Source of the DNA: Vibrio palustris
GTDB lineage: Bacteria; Pseudomonadota; Gammaproteobacteria; Enterobacterales; Vibrionaceae
Direction: 5' to 3'
NCBI RefSeq assembly: GCF_024346995.1
Contig: NZ_AP024887.1
Location: 372,001 to 436,000 of the forward strand
Length of the DNA: 64,000 nucleotides
Shown here in pieces: positions 20,252-30,726 of the stretch. Within the stretch, counting starts at the first letter, position 1, and each line of letters starts with the position of its first letter. The position numbers and the translations under genes are program-made. The notes below the pieces were generated by a model. The model was not told the origin of the DNA. It saw nothing but the letters and a program-made list of their open reading frames with translations, and did not search any database.

Positions 20252-20752
20252 TCAGGTCAGTTGAATACCTGAAAAGCTGAGTGTGGCATGACAACGTTGG
20301 CAACGATAGTCTGCTTGACCACGTTGAACTTTATTATGGCGTCGTACCGTTAATGAGTGGGTTTGACAGGCGCAGCGATACTCAAAGGTTTTACCTTGTA
20401 CCGATTGGATAGAAAATTGATGAGTGGTGTCTGGCGCTAACCCAAAGACTTGACTCATCACGGCTTGCCACTCTTTACCATGAGGTTTGACTCGTCCAAA
20501 CAATTGATACGTGACTAAGTGTGCCATTTCATGCGGAATGACTTGGTCGATAAACGCCTGCTGGTTTTCAACAAACAGGGTTGGGTTGAGGCGAATTTCA
20601 TTCAAGTGCATGTAGGCTTTTCCCGCTGCTTTACCGCGCAACCGAAAGCTTAAGCTCGGTAAGGGAAGCTTTTTGGAAAAATATTGATTTACTTGCTGGT
20701 GGCAGTGAGAAATGGCCTCTTCAGCACGCTGAATCAACTCTGTGGTAAGCAT
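20252..20752 (-). CDS. sprT: SprT family zinc metalloprotease-like protein
   Basis: 166 residues. Zinc-binding HEMAH in VIPHEMAHLVTYQLF matches the HExxH of SprT/Spartan-type proteins, and a C-terminal zinc ribbon is formed by CACQ and CQRCHA. The bacterial role is not settled. Between metK and rsmE as in E. coli, on the same strand as metK. Confidence 0.92.
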   Translation of the reverse strand: MLTTELIQRAEEAISHCHQQVNQYFSKKLPLPSLSFRLRGKAAGKAYMHLNEIRLNPTLFVENQQAFIDQVIPHEMAHLVTYQLFGRVKPHGKEWQAVMSQVFGLAPDTTHQFSIQSVQGKTFEYRCACQTHSLTVRRHNKVQRGQADYRCQRCHATLSFSGIQLT

Positions 20753-20781
20753 GTGTCGTCCATCAATTGAGCCATTGAAAA

Positions 20782-20810
20782 TAAAAAAGGCTCTGAATAA
20801 TTCAGAGCCT
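20782..20810 (-). terminator. Rho-independent terminator after metK
   Basis: On the minus strand AGGCTCTGAA-TTA-TTCAGAGCCT followed by TTTTTATTTTC. Confidence 0.88.
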
Positions 20811-20841
20811 CAATCTTTTCGTCTTCAGTATCCAGTATCGG

Positions 20842-21996
20842 TTACTTTAGACCAGAAAATTCGCGTAGCATCGCGGCTTTGTCGGTGGCTTCCCAAGGGA
20901 ATTCTTCACGACCAAAGTGTCCGTATGCTGCGGTTTTCTTGTAGATTGGTTGCAGAAGATTCAACATCTCTTGTAGCCCGTATGGACGAAGATCGAAGTT
21001 TTCACGTACCGCGCGGATAATCACTTCGATATCCACTTTTTCCGTACCGAATGTTTCAACCATAATCGACGTTGGTTCAGCGACACCAATAGCGTAAGAC
21101 AATTGAATCTCACAACGATCAGCAAGACCTGCCGCAACAATGTTCTTTGCCACGTAACGAGCCGCATAAGCTGCACTACGGTCCACTTTTGATGGATCTT
21201 TACCAGAGAATGCACCACCACCGTGACGAGCTGCGCCGCCGTAAGTATCTACGATGATTTTACGGCCTGTTAAACCACAGTCACCCATTGGGCCACCGAT
21301 AACAAAACGACCGGTTGGGTTAATAAAGAACTTAGTGTCTTTCGTTAACCATTCTGTTGGTAACACAGGTTTGATGATTTCTTCCATCACCCCTTCACGT
21401 AGATCAGCCGTGCTGATGGTGTCTGCGTGTTGTGTTGATAATACAACTGCGTCAATGCCAACAATCTTGTTGTTATCGTATTGGAAGGTAACCTGAGATT
21501 TTGCATCAGGACGCAACCAAGGTAGCGTGCCATTTTTACGTACTTCACTTTGACGCTGCATTAAACGGTGAGAGTAGGTAATTGGTGCTGGCATTAACAC
21601 TTCGGTTTCGTTAGTGGCATAACCAAACATGATACCTTGGTCACCCGCGCCTTGATCTTTAGGGTCCGCTTTATCAACCCCTTGATTAATATCAGGTGAT
21701 TGCTTACCGATAGTGTTTAAAATCGCACACGAGTTGGCATCAAAGCCCATATCGGAGTCGATGTAGCCAATTTCACGGACGGTATCACGAGTCAACTGCT
21801 CGATATCAACCCAGGCGGAAGTCGTGACTTCACCGCCGACCATTACCATGCCGGTTTTTACGTAAGTTTCACACGCAACACGAGCTTTCGGGTCTTGTGC
21901 CAAAATAGCGTCCAACACTGCGTCAGAAATTTGATCCGCGATTTTATCTGGATGACCTTCTGAGACCGACTCAGAAGTAAACAGGTGCTTAGCCAT
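20842..21996 (-). CDS. metK: S-adenosylmethionine synthetase MetK
   Basis: Makes SAM from methionine and ATP. 384 residues; ATP site [18 protein letters not shown], signature [12 protein letters not shown], and the phosphate loop [16 protein letters not shown]. The upstream region holds tandem Met boxes (22066-22089), so repression by MetJ-SAM is likely. sprT follows after a terminator. Confidence 0.98.
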   Translation of the reverse strand: MAKHLFTSESVSEGHPDKIADQISDAVLDAILAQDPKARVACETYVKTGMVMVGGEVTTSAWVDIEQLTRDTVREIGYIDSDMGFDANSCAILNTIGKQSPDINQGVDKADPKDQGAGDQGIMFGYATNETEVLMPAPITYSHRLMQRQSEVRKNGTLPWLRPDAKSQVTFQYDNNKIVGIDAVVLSTQHADTISTADLREGVMEEIIKPVLPTEWLTKDTKFFINPTGRFVIGGPMGDCGLTGRKIIVDTYGGAARHGGGAFSGKDPSKVDRSAAYAARYVAKNIVAAGLADRCEIQLSYAIGVAEPTSIMVETFGTEKVDIEVIIRAVRENFDLRPYGLQEMLNLLQPIYKKTAAYGHFGREEFPWEATDKAAMLREFSGLK

Positions 21997-22065
21997 GATA
22001 ACTCCAATATTTACTCACTAGAGTAGCATTCAGGATTGGCTACTCTGCACTATCGATTAATATGT

Positions 22066-22089
22066 AGGTGTTTCTACATCTAGACGTCT
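22066..22089 (-). promoter_or_regulatory. Tandem MetJ boxes upstream of metK
   Basis: A perfect MetJ box AGACGTCT at 22082-22089 is preceded by two 8-bp units with 5 of 8 matches each (CTACATCT and AGGTGTTT). MetJ binds arrays of such 8-mers, and metK is a classic MetJ target. Confidence 0.75.
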
Positions 22090-22219
22090 ATTTTAGTTTT
22101 CAATGGTCAAATTACAAGATCTTTTTCTGTATTAACCTTAAGACAGCGCTTTTTATTGCGGTTTACCACAATCAAGAAGGAGAAAGAGCATTGCTGCAAT
22201 CATAGAGTTAGAACGTGAA

Positions 22220-23134
22220 CTAATTCGCCACCGAATCATGACGCCAGTGATCTGGAAGTTGCGCGCGCATCATATCAATGAATAACCGTAAACGCAGTGG
22301 CTGACGCCCTAAAGGATAAAGGTAGTTGATGGGGATAGGATCGGTATGCCAGCCAACTAAACATGGTGTAATTTTCTCTGGATGAGAGCGCATTAAACCT
22401 TGAGCAAATGGTGTGGGGAGTAATCCGATGCCACAGCCTTTACTGATGGTATCGGCTTGCATAGGAAGATGATCGCTTTGCAAGCGACTAGCAAAGGAAG
22501 GTAGCCGGTAAGTGCCATAATCAGCATGTGTGAGCGTTAATCCCCCTTGATTAAGAGACATAAAATCAATCCAATCATGCTCACTTAATTGGCTAGGATG
22601 GGTCACCTCTTGATGACTCATGAAGTAATCAGGAGAAGTATAAAGAGCATAGCGCCAATGACCAATAGTGGTACTGTGGTAGCTATCTACAGCGAATTGC
22701 CCAACGCAAATAATGAGATCGGGTGATGGTGTATTATCGTATTGTGTATATTGACTAATAACCCGTAAATGAATGTTGGGATGAGCTTGCAAAAAGGCTT
22801 CAATAACTCCTGATATCCAGCCACGCATTAAGTTTTGATCAACGGCTATCGTCAAGGTACCACTGATATGCTGGTCTAATTCTTGTAAGGCTTCTTCGCT
22901 TTGTTCTGCAAGCAGTAAGATTCTCTCGGCATAAGATGCATAAATTTCTCCTGCCTTAGTTAAGGTCAAGCGATTGCCATCTCTTGCCAAAAGAGCTTGC
23001 CCTAAATCTTCTTCTAATTGCGATAAGCGTCTACTTAAGGTCGATTTTGGTTGATCAAGGTGCTTGGCTGCTGAAGTAAGACTTTTATATTGACATAGCG
23101 CATTAAACGCGCGAATGGCAGCTAAGTCATGCAT
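22220..23134 (-). CDS. LysR family transcriptional regulator
   Basis: 304 residues: N-terminal winged helix (about 1-60, with LTSAAKHLDQPKSTLSRRLSQLE) and a C-terminal LysR effector domain. The linker SQLEEDLGQALLARDGNRLTLT is typical of the CrgA-like subgroup. It stands between metK and the divergent epd, where many vibrios carry tkt. No neighbour suggests its effector. Confidence 0.9.
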   Translation of the reverse strand: MHDLAAIRAFNALCQYKSLTSAAKHLDQPKSTLSRRLSQLEEDLGQALLARDGNRLTLTKAGEIYASYAERILLLAEQSEEALQELDQHISGTLTIAVDQNLMRGWISGVIEAFLQAHPNIHLRVISQYTQYDNTPSPDLIICVGQFAVDSYHSTTIGHWRYALYTSPDYFMSHQEVTHPSQLSEHDWIDFMSLNQGGLTLTHADYGTYRLPSFASRLQSDHLPMQADTISKGCGIGLLPTPFAQGLMRSHPEKITPCLVGWHTDPIPINYLYPLGRQPLRLRLFIDMMRAQLPDHWRHDSVAN

Positions 23135-23364
23135 GTTAATGCTCCAATATTCGGGAGGTTCTAAAGCTGAAACTGACGATTACCTATCACAGAGTTGATA
23201 AATAAAATACTATATAAGTAAGAATTATTATCATTTATAGCGAGTTAAATGTCTATTGAAAAACCAGTCATATTCGCGGCTAGTGGCATAATTTTATCGG
23301 GTGATAACTGGTTTCAAATGGAGTAGTATCCATTAACAGCTTCGAACTATCATGAATTGAAAAT

Positions 23365-24393
23365 ATGTTAAGAATTGCCATCAATGGGTTTGGTCGTATT
23401 GGCCGAAATGTTGTGAGAGCACTGTATGAAAGTGATAAATACCAACGTATAGAAATCGTTGCAGTCAATGAGTTAGCGAAACCAGAAGCGATGGCGCATT
23501 TACTTCAATATGATACGAGTCACGGGCGTTTTTCTAAGAAAGTGTCTTATGATCAAGAGCATTTATATATTCATCATGATAATACGCATGCGGATTCGAT
23601 TCGCATGTTACATTTATCAGACATCCCATTATTACCTTGGCGTGACTTAAATATTGATTTAGTGTTGGATTGCACAGGGGTATACGGCTCACAAGCTGAT
23701 GGCCAGCAGCATATAATAGCGGGGGCGAAGAAAGTATTATTTTCACATCCCGGTAGTCAAAATGTGGATAATACAATTATTTATGGTGTGAATGAGGACA
23801 CCTTGACGCACCAGCAAAAAGTAGTATCAAATGGATCCTGTACGACGAACTGTATAGTTCCGGTAATTAAGATTTTGGATGACCATTTTGGGATTGATTC
23901 GGGTACGATAACAACGATACATTCTGCAATGAATGATCAGCCTGTGATTGATGCTTATCATGATGATTTACGTCGGACGCGAGCGGCAGGACAATCGATT
24001 ATTCCAGTCGATACCAAATTGCATAAAGGAATTGGACGAATTTTTCCGAAATTCGCGGATAAATTTGAAGCCATTTCAGTGCGAGTGCCCACAGTAAATG
24101 TTACCGCGATGGATTTAAGTGTGACTGTGAACACTAAAGTGAGTGTTAATGACGTAAATCAAACCATCATACAGGCCTCTCAGTGTACATTACGAGGTAT
24201 CGTCGATTACACCGAAGAGCCGTTAGTCTCGTGCGACTTTAATCATGATTTCCATAGTGCGATTGTCGATGGAAATCAGACTCGGGTAAGCAACGGACAG
24301 CTGATAAAAATGTTAGTCTGGTGTGATAATGAATGGGGCTTTGCGAATCGAATGCTCGATACAGCACTTGCAATGCAAGCAACTGAGTCATAG
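23365..24393 (+). CDS. epd: D-erythrose-4-phosphate dehydrogenase Epd
   Basis: GAPDH-family enzyme that makes 4-phosphoerythronate for pyridoxal phosphate synthesis. 342 residues; NAD-binding [15 protein letters not shown], catalytic Cys159 in SNGSCTTNC. Epd rather than GapA is supported by [20 protein letters not shown] and [18 protein letters not shown]. It precedes pgk and fbaA as in E. coli. The Shine-Dalgarno sequence before the ATG is weak. Confidence 0.93.
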   Translation: MLRIAINGFGRIGRNVVRALYESDKYQRIEIVAVNELAKPEAMAHLLQYDTSHGRFSKKVSYDQEHLYIHHDNTHADSIRMLHLSDIPLLPWRDLNIDLVLDCTGVYGSQADGQQHIIAGAKKVLFSHPGSQNVDNTIIYGVNEDTLTHQQKVVSNGSCTTNCIVPVIKILDDHFGIDSGTITTIHSAMNDQPVIDAYHDDLRRTRAAGQSIIPVDTKLHKGIGRIFPKFADKFEAISVRVPTVNVTAMDLSVTVNTKVSVNDVNQTIIQASQCTLRGIVDYTEEPLVSCDFNHDFHSAIVDGNQTRVSNGQLIKMLVWCDNEWGFANRMLDTALAMQATES

Positions 24394-24544
24394 CCCACAT
24401 TTAAGAGGAAAATATATTTATTTTTTGGTGTGAAAAAAATATCCTCTATGCCCAAGTGAAACAATGACAATCAAAAGAATACCGTTGCCCGGCTTTAGGC
24501 GGGGTGAAACTTTATTTCTTCATAAAAATTTGAGAGGACAAACC

Positions 24545-25705
24545 ATGTCTGTAATCAAGATGACTGACCTGGATCTAGCAGGTAAACGTGTTTTTATTCG
24601 TGCTGATCTAAACGTTCCTGTAAAAGAAGGCAAAGTGACGTCTGATGCTCGTATTCTTGCATCGATTCCAACCATCAAACATTGTTTGGAAGCGGGCGCA
24701 AAAGTAATGGTGACATCTCACCTAGGCCGCCCAACAGAAGGCGAGTATACAGAAGAGTTCTCTCTACAACCTGTTGTCAACTACTTAAATGATGCACTAG
24801 ACGCCAATGTTCGCCTAGCTAAAGACTACGTTGAAGGCGTAGAACTAGAAGCGGGTGAGCTTGTGGTTCTAGAGAACGTACGTTTTAACAAAGGTGAAAA
24901 GAAAAACGACGAAGAATTGTCTAAAAAATACGCTGCGCTATGTGACGTATTTGTTATGGATGCATTTGGTACGGCTCACCGTGCGCAAGCATCAACTTAC
25001 GGTGTAGGTGTTCATGCTCCTATCGCGTGTGCAGGTCCGTTACTTGCTAATGAACTTGAAGCGCTAGCAAAAGCAATGGATAACCCAGCTCGTCCAATGG
25101 TGGCGATTGTTGGTGGTTCAAAAGTATCAACAAAACTGACTGTACTAGAGTCTCTCTCTAAAGTTGCTGACCAATTAGTTGTTGGCGGTGGTATTGCCAA
25201 TACGTTCATTGCAGCGGCTGGCCATAACGTGGGCAAATCGCTTTACGAAGCAGATTTGGTCGATACCGCGAAGCGTCTGATGGAAGAGTGTCATATCCCT
25301 GTTGCGACAGACGTTGCTTGTGCAAAAGCGTTTGATGAGAATGCAGAAGCTGAAATCAAAAACGTCAAAGATGTTCAAGACGATGACATGATCTTCGATT
25401 TGGGCCCTGACTCAACAGCACAATTAGCTGAGATTCTGAAGAACGCGAAAACCATCCTTTGGAATGGTCCTGTTGGCGTATTTGAATTCAAAAACTTTGA
25501 AGCAGGGACTAAAGGTATCTCTGATGCGATTGCTCAATCTGAAGGTTTCTCAGTAGCTGGTGGTGGTGACACGCTAGCGGCGATCGACAAGTTTGGTATT
25601 AAAGCCGACGTTTCTTACATTTCTACTGGTGGCGGCGCATTCCTTGAATTTGTTGAAGGTAAGCCACTTCCAGCTGTTGAAATGCTAGAAAATCGCGCAA
25701 AATAA
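24545..25705 (+). CDS. pgk: Phosphoglycerate kinase Pgk
   Basis: Glycolytic and gluconeogenic kinase. Start at [16 protein letters not shown] behind AGAGGAC; the in-frame extension upstream reads like leader sequence. 386 residues. Signature [21 protein letters not shown], and the nucleotide loop [12 protein letters not shown]. Codon choice is visibly more uniform than in epd, in keeping with high expression. Terminator at 25712-25742. Confidence 0.98.
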   Translation: MSVIKMTDLDLAGKRVFIRADLNVPVKEGKVTSDARILASIPTIKHCLEAGAKVMVTSHLGRPTEGEYTEEFSLQPVVNYLNDALDANVRLAKDYVEGVELEAGELVVLENVRFNKGEKKNDEELSKKYAALCDVFVMDAFGTAHRAQASTYGVGVHAPIACAGPLLANELEALAKAMDNPARPMVAIVGGSKVSTKLTVLESLSKVADQLVVGGGIANTFIAAAGHNVGKSLYEADLVDTAKRLMEECHIPVATDVACAKAFDENAEAEIKNVKDVQDDDMIFDLGPDSTAQLAEILKNAKTILWNGPVGVFEFKNFEAGTKGISDAIAQSEGFSVAGGGDTLAAIDKFGIKADVSYISTGGGAFLEFVEGKPLPAVEMLENRAK

Positions 25706-25711
25706 TCCATG

Positions 25712-25742
25712 GTAAAAGCGAGGACTGCCCCTCGCTTTTACT
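25712..25742 (+). terminator. Terminator-like stem-loop after pgk
   Basis: GTAAAAGCGAGG-loop-CCTCGCTTTTAC, a 12-bp stem with internal T run on the 3' arm. Confidence 0.75.
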
Positions 25743-25851
25743 GCTATTTCGTCCGTTATCTGTTAATATGTTGTGATAGATAGCGTGACATTTAACAAGT
25801 TTTTAACTTAACGTTTTTATTCTTAAAACGACAATAAATAGGATCATTTCA

Positions 25852-26928
25852 ATGTCTAAGATCTTCGATTTCGTAAAACCTGGTGTTATCACTGGTGACG
25901 ACGTACAGAAAGTATTTGAAGTTGCTAAAGAAAACCACTTTGCTCTGCCTGCAGTTAACTGTATTGGTTCTGACTCAGTCAACGCTGTTCTTGAAGCGGC
26001 GGCGAAAGCTAAATCACCAGTTATTGTACAGTTCTCTAACGGTGGCGCGGCTTTCTTTGCTGGTAAAGGTCTTAAGCTAGAAGGTCAACAAGCACAAGTG
26101 CTTGGTGCTATTGCTGGTGCAAAACACGTACATACTGTTGCCAAAACGTACGGTGTTCCAGTTATTCTGCATACTGACCACGCTGCGAAAAAACTGCTAC
26201 CTTGGATTGACGGCCTACTTGACGCAGGTGAAGAGCACTTTGCACAAACAGGTAAACCGCTATTCTCTTCTCACATGATCGATCTTTCTGAAGAATCTCT
26301 AGAAGAAAACATCGAAATCTGTGCGAAGTACCTAGAGCGCATGGCGAAAATGGACATGACTCTGGAAATCGAATTGGGTTGTACTGGCGGCGAAGAAGAC
26401 GGCGTTGATAACTCAGATATGGATGATTCAGAGCTATACACTTCTCCTGAAGATGTGGCTTACGCTTACGAAAAACTGAACGCTATCAGCCCTCGTTTCA
26501 CGATCGCTGCTTCTTTCGGTAACGTACACGGCGTATACAAACCAGGTAACGTTGTACTAACTCCAACTATTTTACGTGATTCTCAAAAACACGTATCTGA
26601 GAAGTTCAACCTTCCTGAAAACTCTTTGAACTTTGTATTCCACGGTGGTTCAGGTTCTTCAGAAGCTGAAATTCAAGAGTCTATCGGTTACGGTGTGATC
26701 AAAATGAACATCGATACAGATACACAGTGGGCATGTTGGGATGGTATCCGTGAATACGAAGCGGAAAACCACGATTACCTTCAAGGTCAAATCGGTAACC
26801 CAACTGGCGTAGATGCACCAAACAAGAAATACTACGATCCACGTCAATGGCTACGTGCCGGTCAATCAGCAATGGTTAAGCGTTTAGAGCAAGCATTCGC
26901 TAACTTGAACTCTGTTGACGTACTATAA
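25852..26928 (+). CDS. fbaA: Class II fructose-bisphosphate aldolase FbaA
   Basis: Zinc-dependent aldolase. 358 residues, as in E. coli. Zinc ligands include His in HTDHAAKK and in FHGGSGSS; ELGCTGGEEDGVDNSD and VYKPGNVVL are class IIA hallmarks. It follows pgk by about 150 bp with its own strong leader and a terminator at 26961-26989. Confidence 0.98.
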   Translation: MSKIFDFVKPGVITGDDVQKVFEVAKENHFALPAVNCIGSDSVNAVLEAAAKAKSPVIVQFSNGGAAFFAGKGLKLEGQQAQVLGAIAGAKHVHTVAKTYGVPVILHTDHAAKKLLPWIDGLLDAGEEHFAQTGKPLFSSHMIDLSEESLEENIEICAKYLERMAKMDMTLEIELGCTGGEEDGVDNSDMDDSELYTSPEDVAYAYEKLNAISPRFTIAASFGNVHGVYKPGNVVLTPTILRDSQKHVSEKFNLPENSLNFVFHGGSGSSEAEIQESIGYGVIKMNIDTDTQWACWDGIREYEAENHDYLQGQIGNPTGVDAPNKKYYDPRQWLRAGQSAMVKRLEQAFANLNSVDVL

Positions 26929-26960
26929 GTATTAGACGGAAGAACATTCTGTTCTTTTCC

Positions 26961-26989
26961 AAAGCCCGCTGCTTGCAGCGGGCTTTTTT
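26961..26989 (+). terminator. Rho-independent terminator after fbaA
   Basis: AAAGCCCGCTGC-TT-GCAGCGGGCTTTTTT. Confidence 0.92.
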
Positions 26990-27164
26990 ATTGCGTTATT
27001 TTTGTGTTAAAGACTGGTTTCACTCGAGAAATTTGCATAGTCTAGCCTTCTAGTCATCACTATTTATGTAATGAGAGACTCATTACCAATAGGATAAAAA
27101 GCGCTCATAACACTGATAATGACTATAAATGAGCCTAATAATTTGAATGAAAGAGGAAATAAGT

Positions 27165-28025
27165 ATGGCGAGTGAAGCGGCTAGTGTGGAGACGAACGTC
27201 ATTAGCAATATTAGTTATATTACGGATTGGTTTAGTAACAATACCGACTTATTATTTGAATATTCGATGAATATTATTTGGGCCGTATTAATTTTATTCG
27301 TTGGTAATATTGCGGTAAAACTGATTGCTAACAGCGTTAGTAAGCTCATGAAGAAGCGTCGTATGGACAAAGCTGTGATCGATTTCGTTCAGGCCATTGT
27401 TCGTTACTTATTATTCATCCTCGTGTTAATTGCGGCATTAGGTAAGCTTGGCGTGCAAACCGCGTCTGTCGTCGCCGTTATCGGTGCGGCCGGCTTGGCT
27501 GTTGCATTAGCGTTGCAAGGCTCGCTATCTAACTTTGCGGCGGGTGTATTAATCGTCGCTTTTCGTCCATTTAAGTCAGGTGATTATGTTGAAGTTGGTG
27601 GTATTGCAGGGTCGGTCAGTTCGATTCAAATATTTCAAACCGTCTTGAATTCGCCAGATAACAAAATGATTGTGGTTCCGAACTCTTCAATTATCGGTGG
27701 CCCTATTACCAACTATTCACGCCATAAAACGCGTCGGATTGATTTTGTAATAGGAGTATCTTATAAAGCTGATCTACGTAAAACACAGACAGTATTACGT
27801 GAGCTCATGGAAAGTGATGAACGGGTTTTGAAAGATCCTGAAGTAACGGTTGAAGTGCATACACTGGCTGATTCATCCGTCAACTTTGTGGTGCGTCCTT
27901 GGGTGAAAACAGAGGAATACTGGCCAGTATACTGGGATATGATGCTAAGAATAAAAGAAACACTTGATGAGAATGGTATTGAAATTCCATTCCCACAAAT
28001 GGATGTTCACTGGGAGCGTGGATAA
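27165..28025 (+). CDS. mscS: Small-conductance mechanosensitive channel MscS
   Basis: Heptameric turgor-release channel of the inner membrane. I choose the ATG at 27165 (MASEAASVE) because AAGAGGAAA lies ahead of it; this gives 286 residues, the E. coli length. Three transmembrane helices; the pore helix TM3 shows the Gly/Ala packing GAAGLAVALALQGSLSNFAA. The cytoplasmic vestibule follows with VGGIAGSVSSIQIFQTVL and VVPNSSIIG. After fbaA, as in E. coli. Confidence 0.96.
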   Translation: MASEAASVETNVISNISYITDWFSNNTDLLFEYSMNIIWAVLILFVGNIAVKLIANSVSKLMKKRRMDKAVIDFVQAIVRYLLFILVLIAALGKLGVQTASVVAVIGAAGLAVALALQGSLSNFAAGVLIVAFRPFKSGDYVEVGGIAGSVSSIQIFQTVLNSPDNKMIVVPNSSIIGGPITNYSRHKTRRIDFVIGVSYKADLRKTQTVLRELMESDERVLKDPEVTVEVHTLADSSVNFVVRPWVKTEEYWPVYWDMMLRIKETLDENGIEIPFPQMDVHWERG

Positions 28026-28044
28026 TTTACCCCTGACGATGATG

Positions 28045-28069
28045 ACGGAGGCCTTGGCCTCCGTTTTTT
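28045..28069 (+). terminator. Rho-independent terminator after mscS
   Basis: ACGGAGGCC-TT-GGCCTCCGTTTTTT. Confidence 0.92.
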
Positions 28070-28163
28070 ATGCGCCATGTTGAATCAATTTATTTGATTA
28101 TGGTCTTAAATGATTAGAGGGCAGTAAATATATTCCTTGAATAGAATGAATTAGGAGCATGGT

Positions 28164-28871
28164 ATGCAGAACAGGATAGGTCGAGTTTTAGTGATGGGGA
28201 TTGGATTATTTTATTCGCTCGCAAGCTTTGCCGCTGAGTATGATTTCCCAACGATTGTTACCACTGGACGTGCTGAAATTTCAGTAAAACCGGATATGGC
28301 AACGATGTCAGTACAAGTCGTCGAAAAAGGCAAAACGGCTCAGGATGTGAAAACGAGCGTCGATAAAGCCGTGACGAATTTTATGACCAAACTGACAAAG
28401 CAAGGCATCTCAAAAAAAGATATTGAGAGTAGTAACCTCATCGTTTCTGCTCAATATCAATATGAACAATCTGGCAAAAAACAATTAACAGGATACCAAG
28501 GGCGGCGTGAAGTCACGGTAACGGTTAATCGCATCAATCAATTGAACCCACTGTTAGATATGGCGTTACAAGCGGGGATGAATCAGGTCAACCGAATTCA
28601 GCTTGGCGTGCATAATAGAGACCATTATGTTGAGCAAGCCAGAGCAGAAGCGATGAAAGATGCGCAGCACAAAGCTCAAGTGTTAGCGACTGGTTTTCAT
28701 AGCCAATTGGGTCAAGTTTGGCAAATTCGTTATAACAATGCGTCAGTCTCGCCCGTACGCCAGCAGCATGTAATGCTACGCGAAGCCAAAGTATCGGCTA
28801 ATGACAGTTATGCCGATCAAACGATGACGATCAGTGATAGCGTTGATGTGACATATCGAATGGATCAGTAA
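28164..28871 (+). CDS. SIMPL-domain periplasmic protein (YggE-like)
   Basis: 235 residues with a signal peptide ending near SFAA, then one SIMPL (DUF541) domain: PTIVTTGRAEISVKPDMATM, GYQGRREVTVTV and MTISDSVDVTYR. E. coli YggE, encoded near fbaA-mscS, has the same make-up and is linked to oxidative-stress defence; the molecular function is not known. Argues for yggE orthology: location and domain. I leave the symbol blank because argO is missing and identity was not measured. Confidence 0.88.
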   Translation: MQNRIGRVLVMGIGLFYSLASFAAEYDFPTIVTTGRAEISVKPDMATMSVQVVEKGKTAQDVKTSVDKAVTNFMTKLTKQGISKKDIESSNLIVSAQYQYEQSGKKQLTGYQGRREVTVTVNRINQLNPLLDMALQAGMNQVNRIQLGVHNRDHYVEQARAEAMKDAQHKAQVLATGFHSQLGQVWQIRYNNASVSPVRQQHVMLREAKVSANDSYADQTMTISDSVDVTYRMDQ

Positions 28872-29096
28872 TGCAGATAGGTATATGGCGACACATTTTG
28901 CGATTGGAATTGCATGAAACTCGTCACTACAACTTGCTTGAGATTCTGGAATAATGCAGTAAACTGTGGTTTTTTTGAACACATCTTGCCCGGCGGCACA
29001 TGGAATCGTAACTAAGAAGAACGGCGCTTCTTAGTAAGTTTGTCAGTTAACTAGGACATATCGCAAACACTCTGGGGTTCGTTAGTGAGGCAGAGT
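28872..29096. other. Gene-free spacer with a stem-loop (29012-29034)
   Basis: No supported frame. CTAAGAAG-loop-CTTCTTAG at 29012-29034 is a perfect 8-bp stem without a following T run. It lies in the leader region of the small gene at 29097 and could be a cis-regulatory structure or part of a small RNA. Confidence 0.4.
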
Positions 29097-29228
29097 ATGT
29101 TAAATAGTTATGTTGTACGCTTGGCGGTAATAAGTTTGTTAGTCTTGGCAATTGCGGTAAACCCATTGTATACATTGCCAATGTTGGTGCTGCTCAACAC
29201 TCATTACCAAGAGTTTTTTGGTCATTAA
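29097..29228 (+). CDS. Small hydrophobic protein, 43 residues, unknown
   Basis: ATG at 29097 preceded by GTGAGG at a suitable distance. The product begins MLNSYVVRLAVISLLVLAIA and ends THYQEFFGH. Residues 5-33 are hydrophobic (one long or two short membrane segments around a central NPLYTLP). The stop is TAA. I do not recognise a family. It faces the convergent pyk gene; the pyk terminator (29266-29295) can end both transcripts. Ribosome-binding site, start and hydrophobic pattern support a real small membrane protein, but conservation was not checked. Confidence 0.5.
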   Translation: MLNSYVVRLAVISLLVLAIAVNPLYTLPMLVLLNTHYQEFFGH

Positions 29229-29265
29229 ACTTCTGAACTAAATGCCAGCAAAGAGTAAAAAACAT

Positions 29266-29295
29266 AAAAAAACGGGGCCTATCATAGGCCCCGTT
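29266..29295 (-). terminator. Bidirectional terminator after pyk
   Basis: On the minus strand AACGGGGCCT-ATGAT-AGGCCCCGTTTTTTT. Confidence 0.92.
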
Positions 29296-29313
29296 TGCTT
29301 TTCTGAATACGTA

Positions 29314-30726
29314 TTATAGTACGTGAACAGAAGCAGTATTGGTTGTACCTGAAGCCACTAGCGCGCCAGAAACCATTACGGCGATATCGCCTTTTTTACC
29401 AAGGCCAGATTTCAGGGCCAGCTCTTTACCAAGCACGTAAAAATCATCTGTGCTCGCAATACGATCCACGACCATTGGCGTTACCCCTTTAGATAACACA
29501 AGTTGTGCAGCTGTCTTTGTATTGGTGGTAATCGCTAGGATGTGGGCAGTTGGGAAATACTTACGCACAGAACGTGCTGATTTACCGGCTTCTGTTGCCA
29601 CAACAATGATTGGAGATGCTAACTTCTCAGCCGTATCAACCGCACCTTTACATACCGCTTCAGTGATACGTAGGCGAGGGCTGTCTAGACGAGAACCGAG
29701 TTCTGCTTTCAATGCTTGGTCAGTACGCTGAGCAATCTGCGCCATGATAGTCACAGCTTCTACAGGATAGTTACCTTTCGCTGTTTCACCTGATAGCATA
29801 ACTGCATCAGTACCATCCATGATTGCGTTGGCTACGTCACCCGCTTCAGCACGTGTAGGACGTGGGTTTTTGATCATTGAATCGAGCATCTGTGTCGCAG
29901 TGATAACTACTTTACGAGCACGGTTACATTTTTCAATCATCATTTTTTGAGCAAAAATAACTTCTTCTGCTGGAATCTCAACGCCAAGGTCGCCACGAGC
30001 TACCATGATACCGTCAGACGCTTCTAAGATTTCGTCAAAGTTATCAACGCCTTCTTGGTTTTCAATTTTAGAGATGATCTGAATGCTATCGCCGCCATGT
30101 GCTTTCAGGTGAGCGCGGATATCATGCACGTCAGACGCTTTACGAATGAACGAAGCCGCAACAAAATCGACACCTTGCTCGCAACCAAAGATTAAGTCGT
30201 TTTTGTCTTTTTCAGCAAGCGCTGGCAAGCTCACTGCGACACCTGGAAGGTTAACGCCTTTGTTTTCACCTAATGCACCGTTGTTAAGAACTTTACATTT
30301 TACTTCGGTGTCTGTTTTGGCAATCACTTCCATTTCTAGTAGGCCGTCATCCACAAGGATAGTATCGCCGACCGTTAAGTCTTGAGCAAAACCTTTGTAA
30401 GTGACAGCAACAGTATTTTTATTACCAACAACAGTTTCATCGGTAGTGAATGTGAATTCTTGACCAGAAACAAGATCAACATCATTGCCATTTTCTAGCT
30501 TGATAGTGCGGATCTCTGGGCCTTTAGTATCCAATAGGATAGATAGAGCTTGACCTGTGTTTGCAACAACTTGGCGCAAGTTTTTGATACGAGTGCCATG
30601 TTCTTCATAGTCGCCATGAGAAAAGTTAAGGCGCATCACGTTCATGCCGGCAGCGGCAAGATCTGTGAGTTTTTCAACACTTTCTGTTTTTGGGCCTATC
30701 GTACAAACGATTTTGGTCTTTTTCAT
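29314..30726 (-). CDS. pykF: Pyruvate kinase PykF-type
   Basis: Last glycolytic step, PEP to pyruvate. Start at [16 protein letters not shown] with GGAGAGA upstream, giving 470 residues, the PykF length. Active-site strings: [22 protein letters not shown], the metal-site [22 protein letters not shown], and the signature [13 protein letters not shown]. Divergent from the deoR-glmS unit, as in V. cholerae. Confidence 0.96.
   Translation of the reverse strand: MKKTKIVCTIGPKTESVEKLTDLAAAGMNVMRLNFSHGDYEEHGTRIKNLRQVVANTGQALSILLDTKGPEIRTIKLENGNDVDLVSGQEFTFTTDETVVGNKNTVAVTYKGFAQDLTVGDTILVDDGLLEMEVIAKTDTEVKCKVLNNGALGENKGVNLPGVAVSLPALAEKDKNDLIFGCEQGVDFVAASFIRKASDVHDIRAHLKAHGGDSIQIISKIENQEGVDNFDEILEASDGIMVARGDLGVEIPAEEVIFAQKMMIEKCNRARKVVITATQMLDSMIKNPRPTRAEAGDVANAIMDGTDAVMLSGETAKGNYPVEAVTIMAQIAQRTDQALKAELGSRLDSPRLRITEAVCKGAVDTAEKLASPIIVVATEAGKSARSVRKYFPTAHILAITTNTKTAAQLVLSKGVTPMVVDRIASTDDFYVLGKELALKSGLGKKGDIAVMVSGALVASGTTNTASVHVL

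Noticed and set aside
24394..24544. In-frame N-terminal extension of pgk
   Set aside because: The 27 extra codons do not match the Pgk family start; AGAGGAC before MSVIKM fits a normal start at 24545.
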